The position numbers were made by a program, and so were the translations under genes. The notes under the pieces are model-generated. The model saw nothing but the letters and a program-made list of their open reading frames with translations, ran no database searches and had not been told where the DNA came from. This document shows positions 1-4,629 of a stretch of 6,228 nucleotides of DNA, one piece after another. The stretch's first letter is position 1; each line of letters begins with the position of its first letter. This DNA comes from Pelotomaculum sp. UBA5255 (GTDB taxonomy: Bacteria > Bacillota > Desulfotomaculia > Desulfotomaculales > Pelotomaculaceae): NCBI GenBank assembly GCA_002408725.1, contig DHTR01000064.1:1-6228 (forward strand), in the 5' to 3' direction.

Positions 1-96
1 GGCCGGACTATGGTGCCGCTGCGCTTTTTGGCGGAAAACTTTGGATATACCGTGGAATGGAGTGAATCCCTTCAGCAGGTTCATTTTTGGAAGTAG
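1..96 (+). CDS. 3' end of a protein ending in a copper-amine-oxidase-N-like (stalk) repeat, partial
   Basis: Only the last 31 codons are present, open from base 1 and ending at TAG 94-96. The visible peptide begins GRTMVPLRFLAENFGY and ends VHFWK. The GRTMVPLR-type signature followed by a GY.VEW segment is typical of the C-terminal half of the copper amine oxidase N-terminal-like domain (PF07833 type), a cell-surface repeat common in Clostridia and Bacilli. The downstream amidase ends in a related repeat (GRTWVPLRE...VEW), so the two genes share a surface- or wall-associated module. The gene stops 10 bp before the amidase start and is probably in the same lysis/late operon. What the missing N-terminal part does cannot be seen. 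Confidence 0.7.
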   Translation, partial: GRTMVPLRFLAENFGYTVEWSESLQQVHFWK

Positions 97-106
97 GTGA
101 TGAAAG

Positions 107-793
107 ATGTTGATCGGTGTAGACCCGGGCCATGGCGGGAATGATCCTGGGTCAATAGGCCCCACAGGTTTAAGGGAATCCGAGGTTACCCTTTCTGTCT
201 CAAAACGGCTAAATGCGTTTTTAGTTGCAGTCGGCCAGGGCGTCGTCATGACACGTCAGGAGGACGCATATATCTCGCTGCTGGCCCGCTCATCCATGCT
301 CAACTCTCAGGGCGTTGACCTTGTGATAAGTATCCACTGCAATGCCAGCGCGAAGCGGGAAGCAGATTACATTAGCACATTTATTCAGGGCAAGGGCGGC
401 CAGGCCGAGCAGGTCGCGAAGTGTGTGCAGGCCAGGCTGGTTGCGGCTACCGGCTGGGAGGATGGCGGTGTCCGGGTCGACAACTTACACATGACCCGGG
501 AGACCAAGGCCCCCGCCATACTGGTGGAAATGGGCTTTATTTCGAACCCTGTACAGGAGCAGATGATGAAGGCCGTCTCCTGGCGAGACAAACTGGCCAA
601 GGCGATAGTTGACGGGATCGAGGACTATTTAGGCGTGACCCGCGACCGGGATATGGTAGTCAAGGTTAAGGGCCAAGAAATCGCAGGCAAGTTGATTGAC
701 GGTCGCACCTGGGTGCCGCTGCGGGAGATAGTGGCTTTATTGAACGAAGACGTGGAGTGGCAGGGGCCGGATAAGCCGGTCATAGTGGAATAG
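107..793 (+). CDS. N-acetylmuramoyl-L-alanine amidase (Amidase_3), phage endolysin with C-terminal stalk-like repeat
   Basis: A 228-residue zinc amidase predicted to cut the bond between N-acetylmuramic acid and L-alanine in peptidoglycan. The Amidase_3 domain spans about residues 1-175. It opens with GVDPGHGGNDPG (zinc ligand His9), then LRESEVTL (zinc ligand Glu24), VISIHCNA (third ligand His77) and ILVEMGFISNP (catalytic Glu141). All key residues are present. Residues about 180-228 are a short copper-amine-oxidase-N-like repeat containing GRTWVPLRE, perhaps a wall-binding element. There is no signal peptide, as expected of an endolysin released through a holin. The ATG at 107 has AGGTGA at 95-100, spacing 6. 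The holin gene follows directly, and its ribosome binding site overlaps the TAG stop. A host spore or cell-wall amidase of the CwlC/CwlV kind is the alternative, but the neighbours favour a phage lysin. Confidence 0.92.
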   Translation: MLIGVDPGHGGNDPGSIGPTGLRESEVTLSVSKRLNAFLVAVGQGVVMTRQEDAYISLLARSSMLNSQGVDLVISIHCNASAKREADYISTFIQGKGGQAEQVAKCVQARLVAATGWEDGGVRVDNLHMTRETKAPAILVEMGFISNPVQEQMMKAVSWRDKLAKAIVDGIEDYLGVTRDRDMVVKVKGQEIAGKLIDGRTWVPLREIVALLNEDVEWQGPDKPVIVE

Positions 794-798
794 GAGGT
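792..798 (+). promoter_or_regulatory. Ribosome binding site of the holin, overlapping the amidase stop codon
   Basis: AGGAGGT lies 8-9 bases before the ATG at 807 and overlaps the amidase TAG stop (791-793). This supports coupled translation of the amidase and holin and fixes the holin start. Confidence 0.8.
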
Positions 799-806
799 AA
801 ATAGGC

Positions 807-1142
807 ATGGAGAACATGTTGTATGAGTTGTTGAGCCTTTTGGCTACCCTAGCCATGGCGGGATTAGTGGAGTTGCTCAGGCGCAAAATCGGGGCCGAGC
901 GACTGAATAAGATTGCGTGGGAATTGGAACAAAAGAAGGAATTAGCCCGCCTCGCGGTGCTGTTTATTGAACAGGCGTACAAAGATTTGCACGGCGAAGA
1001 GAAGTATAACGAAGCTGCCAAATGGCTGTCAGAGAGAGCGAGAGAAATCGGCATCAAGATAAGTCCTGACGAAGTAAAAGGCTTGATAGAATCAGCAATA
1101 AAACAGTTCAAGGAAGAATGGGGCAAACCAATAACTGCATAG
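807..1142 (+). CDS. Phage holin, LLH family
   Basis: A 111-residue protein with one hydrophobic segment at about residues 5-22 (YELLSLLATLAMAGLVELL). A long, charged, helical cytoplasmic part follows and ends in KISPDEVKGLIESAIKQF. One N-terminal membrane helix, an amphipathic body with a YNEAAKWLSE-type stretch and a terminal IEsAi motif match the Lactobacillus phage LL-H type holin family (Phage_holin_6_1). Holins of this kind open the membrane at lysis so that the amidase reaches the wall. It directly follows the amidase gene, and a strong terminator begins 9 bp after its TAG, so it is the last gene of the late transcript. Family membership is from recognition of pattern and context, not from a search. 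Confidence 0.82.
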   Translation: MENMLYELLSLLATLAMAGLVELLRRKIGAERLNKIAWELEQKKELARLAVLFIEQAYKDLHGEEKYNEAAKWLSERAREIGIKISPDEVKGLIESAIKQFKEEWGKPITA

Positions 1143-1151
1143 AAAAAGAGG

Positions 1152-1177
1152 AGCCGGGGCTTAGGCCCCGGCTTTTT
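1152..1177 (+). terminator. Rho-independent terminator of the lysis operon
   Basis: A perfect 9-bp GC-rich stem, AGCCGGGGC (1152-1160) with GCCCCGGCT (1165-1173), closes a TTAG loop and runs into five Ts (1173-1177). It starts 9 bp after the holin stop and isolates the late transcript from the attachment region. An A-run at 1143-1147 means it could also work weakly in the other direction. Confidence 0.93.
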
Positions 1178-1179
1178 GC

Positions 1180-1204
1180 TTTGTCAGAAGTTTGTCAGAG
1201 ATTC
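1180..1204 (+). repeat. Paired TGTCAGA direct repeats, candidate integrase arm sites, lysis side
   Basis: Two copies of TGTCAGA at 1182-1188 and 1193-1199, 11 bp apart. The block, which begins TTTGTCAGAAG, recurs nearly unchanged at 1453-1478 in the same orientation, on the other side of the attachment core. Direct repeats on both arms, about 90-150 bp from the core, are what the N-terminal domain of lambda/Tn916-type integrases binds. The binding role is inference. Confidence 0.6.
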
Positions 1205-1338
1205 TCTTCAAAAACAACCAGTAAACACAATTAAGCGTAATGGAAATATAGTAATACTTTATCAAGGAATTGCTGATATACAGGGGATAATCAACGGAAA
1301 TAAAAGAAAGTAATGTACCTAAAATCCCTATATATTGG

Positions 1339-1385
1339 CGTTGGGGACGTAGAGGCCGCTGGTTCAAATCCAGTCACTCCGACCA
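1339..1385 (+). repeat. att core: 3' half of a tRNA-Pro(GGG) gene
   Basis: The segment reads as a tRNA 3' half: anticodon loop TTGGGGA (1341-1347, anticodon GGG), 3' anticodon stem CGTAG (1348-1352), variable loop AGGCC, T-stem GCTGG, T-loop TTCAAAT, T-stem CCAGT, acceptor strand CACTCCG (1375-1381), discriminator A and encoded CCA (1383-1385). Upstream bases pair with only the first rungs of the anticodon stem, and there is no D-arm or 5' acceptor strand, so it is not a working tRNA. Identity starting at the anticodon loop points to strand exchange there and regeneration of the host tRNA after integration. The upstream limit of identity is an estimate. Confidence 0.85.
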
Positions 1386-1399
1386 TCTACAAAGACCGA

Positions 1400-1430
1400 A
1401 AAGACGGGATTTTAATCTCCCGTCTTTCTT
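1400..1430. terminator. Terminator hairpin overlapping the integrase 3' end
   Basis: A 10-bp perfect stem, AAAGACGGGA (1400-1409) with TCCCGTCTTT (1418-1427), and an 8-base loop. The right arm contains the last codons of the integrase and the loop contains its stop (1412-1414). Read leftward, the stem is followed by a broken U-tract (the A-rich bases at 1391-1400 on the + strand). Read rightward it is followed by TTTCTTGCTTTT. It may therefore stop integrase transcripts before they cross the attP core, and also stop read-through entering from the lysis side. Confidence 0.7.
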
Positions 1431-2734
1431 GCTTTTCTGTCTGATTTTTTACTGATGTCAGAAGTTTTGTCAGAGATTGTGTTCCGTAGGAGTGCATTTT
1501 CCATTTTTACCGCTGCCGCCTTTTCTCGTTCACGATCTGAATGTAAATAGATAGCGGTGGTGGCTCCGTCGGCATGACCCATGTTTTTTGACAGGACGGC
1601 CAGGTCTGTTCCGAGTGATATTGCCGAAGTGGCGTAGGTGTGGCGCAACCCATGTACTGACAGCCTATCAAAACCATGCTTAACAAGCAGTCTTTGCAGG
1701 TGGCGGTACAGATGATCAGGAGCATACCAACGTCCGTCTGGCCAACAAAATACTAAATCATCTTTGCGTTTTATTTCTACTACCTTGTTATTCTGTTCAC
1801 CGATTAGCTGCTTTTTAATCTCCAATTGCTGACGCTTATATTCCTTCAGTAACGAAGCCAGTTCCGGAGGCAATTCGAGTTCCCGGTATCCGGTATCCGT
1901 TTTCACGCGCTCCACCAGTTCAGGACCAGTCTTTTTCCTAATCAACTGGCGCCGCACCAAAACAGTCCCTTTGTTAAAATCGAAGTCCTTCCATTTCAGT
2001 CCCAGCAGCTCCCCGCGGCGAAGGCCGATCATTAAATCCGTCACAATGGCCAGATACATGTAATCATCCCGAATAGCTTCCAGGAATGCTGCAGCGTCGC
2101 TAACGGTCATATGTTTAATCTTAGGTTTGGGGATTTTAGGAAGATTGATTTGTTTTTTGCTGCCTATTTTCTTCGCAGCCGGGTTTGAAAGGATTAACTC
2201 TTCCTCAACCGCCTTATCTAAAGCTTGCCGCAATATGCCCCAGGTTCTTATTACCGTCTTAGGGGCCAGCCCCTTATTTGCTTTCGACTTTTTCCCCTTA
2301 TCTTTCTTTTTAGTTTTTCTCTCCTTGCGGCCGCTTTTGCTCAGTTTATTAACCCACTGCTGGACATCTAAAGGCCTTAGATCGGTGAGCAATGGGCTGC
2401 CTATGTGCGGTTTGATGCGCAATTCAATTTCATCTTCGTATGACTCCCAACCGCTATCCGTGAGATCCGCAACCTTGTAATTCTTCATCCAAAAATCCAT
2501 CCAGGTTGCAACAGTCAGGCTGTTTTTCTTGGGCAGGAAACCATGCTGATGCAATGTTTTTTGGGCTTCGTCCTTTTTCCCTATAGCCTCATCAGCGGTC
2601 AGTCCGGTAAAGTATCTGGGCTTGCTCTCACCTTTAAAGGTGATTTCATAAACCCATCGCTCATTGTCTTTTCTTTGATACAAAGACCCTTCACCATTGG
2701 CCCTACGCCCCCGTGTTTTCTTCTTTCGTGGCAT
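1412..2734 (-). CDS. int: Tyrosine site-specific recombinase, phage integrase
   Basis: A 440-residue integrase expected to recombine the adjacent attP with a tRNA-Pro(GGG) gene. Residues about 12-58 (GEGSLYQRKDNERWVYEI...) form the AP2-like arm-binding domain, and about 72-185 the SAM-like core-binding domain. The catalytic domain follows: Arg239 in IGLRRGELLG, Lys278 in VKTDTGYRELELP, His361 and Arg364 in VHGLRHTYAT, His387 in NMGH, and nucleophile Tyr396 in TAIYLHS. The full set is present, so it looks active. A lysine-rich insert (about residues 134-157) interrupts the core-binding domain. I place the start at ATG 2732-2734, which has GAGGTGAT 7-9 bases upstream; the in-frame GTG at 2741-2743 lies inside that ribosome binding site. 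Its last ~25 codons contain the second pair of candidate arm sites. It reads toward the attachment core, as usual for phages. Confidence 0.96.
   Translation of the reverse strand: MPRKKKTRGRRANGEGSLYQRKDNERWVYEITFKGESKPRYFTGLTADEAIGKKDEAQKTLHQHGFLPKKNSLTVATWMDFWMKNYKVADLTDSGWESYEDEIELRIKPHIGSPLLTDLRPLDVQQWVNKLSKSGRKERKTKKKDKGKKSKANKGLAPKTVIRTWGILRQALDKAVEEELILSNPAAKKIGSKKQINLPKIPKPKIKHMTVSDAAAFLEAIRDDYMYLAIVTDLMIGLRRGELLGLKWKDFDFNKGTVLVRRQLIRKKTGPELVERVKTDTGYRELELPPELASLLKEYKRQQLEIKKQLIGEQNNKVVEIKRKDDLVFCWPDGRWYAPDHLYRHLQRLLVKHGFDRLSVHGLRHTYATSAISLGTDLAVLSKNMGHADGATTAIYLHSDREREKAAAVKMENALLRNTISDKTSDISKKSDRKARKTGD
1453..1478 (+). repeat. Paired TGTCAGA direct repeats, candidate arm sites inside the int 3' end
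   Basis: TGTCAGA occurs at 1456-1462 and 1468-1474, 12 bp apart. This matches the block at 1180-1204 (GTCAGAAGTTT(T)GTCAGAGATT in both), in the same orientation across the att core. The repeats lie within integrase codons and encode its SDKTSD tail segment, so protein sequence and binding site appear to be jointly constrained. Role inferred. Confidence 0.6.
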
Positions 2735-2819
2735 GCAGATCACCTCACTTCCCCTTGAGAATTACGTCCCCCAGTCTCCAGCCCCCGCTGTCGGCCCGGG
2801 GAGTCGCCCAGGATAATTC
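2735..2819 (-). other. Intergenic leader between the secreted-protein gene and int
   Basis: These 85 bases hold the int ribosome binding site (GAGGTGAT near 2739-2747) and a GC-rich block at about 2768-2810 (CCCCCGCTGTCGGCCCGGGG) that can fold but has no U-tail. I see no convincing terminator or promoter. An isolated TATAAG on the - strand lies near 2818-2823 at the end of the upstream gene, but it lacks a well-spaced -35. int may be read through from the upstream pair. Confidence 0.4.
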
Positions 2820-3239
2820 TTATAACCCAAACTCCTTCAAGTTAATATACATATTTGTTGGATCAAGGCTATCGGGAATAAAGCTATTTACGGTCAGACG
2901 ATTAATCCCCAGAACTCTTCCCGTTGAATTTGAAATGCAAATAATGTATGGGGGAGAAGAGGTGTATTCATTAAATGGGCTATATGAGGAATACGCTCCA
3001 CCGTACCTGCCATATTCATTAAAAATACAAGTTGCAGAATACTTGTTTCCATATGGACCGTAAATATTAAAAACACTGTCTGGGTCGGTTGCATCTGTAG
3101 TGAGCTTGCCAAGATAGGTGAGATCATTGTCGGCAGCAAACAAGTGTAATGTAAAGGGCGGGAGCGCCGCATCATCAGCCATGGCCGGTGCAGGGAATAC
3201 GAGTAACAACAACGCCACGATTATTACTTTTTTCAACAT
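2820..3239 (-). CDS. Secreted protein with three 16-residue FNxYGxYG-type repeats, function unknown
   Basis: A 139-residue exported protein. Residues 1-21 are a signal peptide: KK at 3-4, a hydrophobic core VIIVALLLLVF, and cleavage expected after AMA (residue 21). There is no lipobox cysteine. The mature protein has a sheet-like start (LHLFAADNDLTYLGKLTT), then three units with an exact period of 16: Phe57-Asn58, Phe73-Asn74 and Phe89-Asn90, consensus FNxYGxYGxxYS. A closing part follows (SPPYIICISNSTGRVLGINRLTVN). I recall unnamed bacterial proteins with FNPYGTYGSKYS repeats of this kind; no function is known to me. The ATG has GGGAGG about 8 bases upstream and overlaps the stop of the membrane-protein gene, so the two are translationally coupled. 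Position between repressor and int suggests a lysogen-expressed surface trait, perhaps superinfection exclusion; that is inference. Confidence 0.85.
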   Translation of the reverse strand: MLKKVIIVALLLLVFPAPAMADDAALPPFTLHLFAADNDLTYLGKLTTDATDPDSVFNIYGPYGNKYSATCIFNEYGRYGGAYSSYSPFNEYTSSPPYIICISNSTGRVLGINRLTVNSFIPDSLDPTNMYINLKEFGL

Positions 3240-3670
3240 AAATATTCCTCCCTTATTTCCTTTGATTTCCCTCTCTTTTCCTCCTGATAAATGACCAAAG
3301 TGAAGTAAATTAGAACAACAATCGCCGATGCCCCATAAACAATATTAATCCATGGCAATTCAGGATAAATTATAGACCACCTTATCCTGGCTTGATAAAC
3401 CAAGACCAAACTCCATAATATAGTGGTTATTAAAGCCGCCAAAAACTTCCTAACCGGAACTAGATAGTAAATGGCGGCCATGAAACCAAGTACTGCCGCC
3501 GCTCCTTCAATTGCGCTGTATATCAACGGGGCATCTGAAATAGGTGTCTTTGTCCAATAGTAATATGTATATATGACTATTACTCTACACAAGGTAGCTG
3601 CTGCTGCCGCCACAGGAAATACTAATATTCTTCTCAACCAATCGGGAACTCGATCTATTAGATCCTGCAC
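3233..3670 (-). CDS. Four-helix membrane protein, partner of the secreted repeat protein
   Basis: A 145-residue integral membrane protein that I do not recognise. Hydrophobic helices lie at about residues 15-36, 49-71, 75-93 and 107-128. The N-terminus is short (MQDLIDRVPDWLRR) and the C-terminal tail is strongly charged (EEKRGKSKEIREEY). The loops are short and there is no obvious catalytic motif. The start is GTG at 3668-3670 with GAGGGGG about 8 bases before it. The TGA stop (3233-3235) lies inside ATGTTGA, so it overlaps the secreted-protein start by 7 bases, a tight two-gene unit. A terminator at 3771-3799 separates the pair from the repressor transcript, so it should have its own promoter. 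Base composition is AT-rich relative to the early genes on the right, consistent with a moron-type acquisition. It might anchor, export or guard the secreted partner. Confidence 0.82.
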   Translation of the reverse strand: MQDLIDRVPDWLRRILVFPVAAAAATLCRVIVIYTYYYWTKTPISDAPLIYSAIEGAAAVLGFMAAIYYLVPVRKFLAALITTILWSLVLVYQARIRWSIIYPELPWINIVYGASAIVVLIYFTLVIYQEEKRGKSKEIREEYLC

Positions 3671-3770
3671 ATACTATACCCCCTCGCATTTGCCCATAAT
3701 AATTATTTCCCCATAAAATGCTTGCTTTCGTCAAAACAACCCACCCAAAAAATGTAAACACCCCCATAGA

Positions 3771-3799
3771 CTATAAAACCCGCTACTTGCGTAGCAGGG
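3771..3799 (-). terminator. Rho-independent terminator ending the repressor transcript
   Basis: On the - strand: CCC, one bulged T, GCTAC, a GCAA tetraloop (GNRA type), GTAGC, GGG, then TTTTATAG. This is an 8-bp stem with one bulge and a short U-tract, pointing leftward. It would end the transcript carrying the repressor and the 33-residue gene and separate it from the membrane/secreted pair. Confidence 0.72.
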
Positions 3800-3815
3800 A
3801 ATAAGTACGCCATAT

Positions 3816-3832
3816 GTCCTAATACGTAGGAC
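3816..3832. repeat. Short palindrome, possible operator
   Basis: GTCCTA (3816-3821) and TAGGAC (3827-3832) form a perfect 6-bp inverted repeat around a 5-base centre (ATACG). It has no U-tail, so it is not a terminator; the size suits a dimeric regulator site upstream of the membrane/secreted pair. No second copy was noticed in the window. Confidence 0.35.
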
Positions 3833-3974
3833 TATATAATTATTTTTGGGACCTGGACAGTTAAAAACGATTATAAGTCTGTATAATGAATACACTAATA
3901 AAAATTTGGTCCGTTTTATCTCTCTCGATGATGCCTAGGAGGGTTTTGAAGCGGGCCTTTGTTATGTTTGAAGA

Positions 3975-4076
3975 TTACTTGAAAATGACAACGATTTTCA
4001 CCCATTCATGCTCGTAGACTTCTTCCGTGCCCACTTTCTCTGGATAACCTACGAGAACCATAGTAATGACTACCAA
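3975..4076 (-). CDS. Small protein (33 residues) downstream of the repressor, function unknown
   Basis: A short gene starting at TTG 4074-4076, with AGGAGG at 4085-4090 and a spacing of 8, and ending in TAA at 3975-3977. The product is 33 residues: a hydrophobic start (MVVITMVLVGYPEKV), an acidic middle (GTEEVYEHEW) and a beta-like, basic end (VKIVVIFK). The ribosome binding site begins only 8 bases after the repressor stop, so the two are almost surely co-transcribed; the next terminator to the left is at 3771-3799. The strong, well-spaced ribosome binding site and the balanced composition are the evidence. The length is too small for codon statistics and I recognise no family. An ATG six codons in is possible but lies about 23 bases from the ribosome binding site. 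Confidence 0.55.
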   Translation of the reverse strand: MVVITMVLVGYPEKVGTEEVYEHEWVKIVVIFK

Positions 4077-4097
4077 GCGGTATCCCTCCTTATATCA

Positions 4098-4502
4098 TCA
4101 GTTTTTATTGCCTCCTTTCGTTTTTGCATCTTGTAAAGCACTCAAGAGTTTCTCAGAATACCTTAAGGCATCCTGTGCATCCTTTGGGGATACGCCGTTT
4201 GCCAAGGCTTGATCAAGCAACTTTCTCAAAGATATCAGGGTTTGCTTTAGGTCAACTTCTTCAGGTTTAAATTCTTTTATCTCCGGAGTCAGCGACCTAA
4301 CGTTGCTTATACCAAGAAGGTAATCAACGGAAACTTCTAAAAATAGTGCAATTTTAGATAGAGTTTCACCATCTGGAGCGTGTACGTCATTTAGCCACTG
4401 AGAAACGGTGGACTCTTGCACCTTTAGGAAGGCGGCAAGTTCTTTCTGCTTTACTTGTTTATCCGTTAATGCACTCTTTAATCTCTCCGCCAATATCCGC
4501 AA
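4098..4502 (-). CDS. XRE-family HTH repressor, CI-like lysogeny regulator
   Basis: A 134-residue DNA-binding protein if started at TTG 4500-4502. Residues 3-64 are an HTH_3/XRE domain: ILAERLKSALTD, then KQKELAAFLKV and ESTVSQWLN (helix-turn-helix), ending in the typical IALFLEVSVDYLLG. The C-terminal 70 residues are helical and charged, without an S24 LexA-like peptidase, so induction by RecA self-cleavage is not expected. The longer frame from ATG 4560-4562 (154 residues) has no ribosome binding site, and its ATG lies within the -10 of the best leftward promoter. The TTG has AAGGAG 9 bases upstream. I prefer the shorter form but the longer one cannot be excluded. It is divergent from the Cro-like gene, the classic immunity-region layout. 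Confidence 0.88.
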   Translation of the reverse strand: MRILAERLKSALTDKQVKQKELAAFLKVQESTVSQWLNDVHAPDGETLSKIALFLEVSVDYLLGISNVRSLTPEIKEFKPEEVDLKQTLISLRKLLDQALANGVSPKDAQDALRYSEKLLSALQDAKTKGGNKN

Positions 4503-4557
4503 TCGCAATCTCTCCTTTTTTAAAGAATAATTCAGCAAATGTGAAGTGGCAATTTTC

Positions 4558-4586
4558 TTCATAATGTCTCAAGTATTTATTGACAA
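4558..4586 (-). promoter_or_regulatory. Leftward (repressor) promoter
   Basis: On the - strand: TTGTCA (4581-4586), a 17-base spacer, and TATGAA (4558-4563). Transcription would begin near 4551, inside the first codons of the long repressor frame, leaving a leader of about 50 bases before TTG 4502. Its -35 overlaps the -35 of the rightward promoter. Confidence 0.5.
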
Positions 4587-4609
4587 GTTCAGTTAAAATG
4601 AATTATCAT
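4580..4609 (+). promoter_or_regulatory. Rightward early promoter
   Basis: Consensus -35 TTGACA (4580-4585), an 18-base spacer and -10 TATCAT (4604-4609, 5 of 6 consensus). The start would fall near 4616, just at the AGGAGG of the Cro-like gene, giving a leader of about 14 bases. AAGTT (4585-4589) and AACTT (4610-4614) form a spaced inverted repeat around the -10 that could be part of an operator. Confidence 0.7.
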
Positions 4610-4629
4610 AACTTCAGGAGGTGTGAAGA

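Larger units (their letters stand above)
1178..1411. other. attP region (attachment site), non-coding
   Basis: This AT-rich stretch between the lysis terminator and the integrase stop codon carries no convincing gene. It holds the left arm repeats (1182-1199), about 140 bp of AT-rich DNA, and the tRNA-Pro-identical core (1339-1385). The start of the integrase terminator hairpin follows. The gene order lysis, core, integrase is that of a phage attP in circular form, or of two tandemly integrated elements. In a single integrated prophage one side of the core would be host DNA. Confidence 0.75.
3671..3974. other. Non-coding stretch between the 33-residue gene and the membrane-protein gene
   Basis: About 300 AT-rich bases. 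They hold the - strand terminator (3771-3799) and a 17-base palindrome (3816-3832). TATAAT boxes occur on both strands (+ at 3882-3887; - at 3870-3875), but neither has a good -35 at 16-18 bases. A - strand TTGACG (about 3731-3736) stands upstream of the membrane gene without a well-spaced -10. The promoter of the membrane/secreted pair must lie here but I cannot fix it. Confidence 0.45.

Noticed and set aside
1161..1367. A leftward 68-codon frame across the attP region.
   Set aside because: It covers the lysis terminator, arm repeats and tRNA core, and has no ribosome binding site. A chance frame in AT-rich DNA.
1339..1385. A functional tRNA-Pro gene.
   Set aside because: The 5' acceptor strand, D-arm and most of the 5' anticodon stem are missing; only the 3' half is present as attachment core.
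2768..2810. A terminator between the secreted-protein gene and int.
   Set aside because: The GC-rich block can fold in several weak ways but has no clean stem and no U-tract.
3703..3813. A 36-codon leftward frame beginning MAYLFPATQVAG, hydrophobic, like a small membrane peptide.
   Set aside because: Its ATG has only a poor ribosome binding site too close to it, and the frame runs through the GNRA-loop terminator at 3771-3799. Kept only as a remote possibility.
3855..3887. A rightward promoter with the perfect TATAAT at 3882-3887.
   Set aside because: No acceptable -35 at 16-18 bases (the nearest, TGGACA, is 22 bases away) and no rightward gene downstream before 4630.
3946..4017. A rightward 23-codon frame after AGGAGGG near 3937.
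   Set aside because: The TTG is only 3 bases from the ribosome-binding-like sequence, and it lies antisense to the better supported 33-residue gene.
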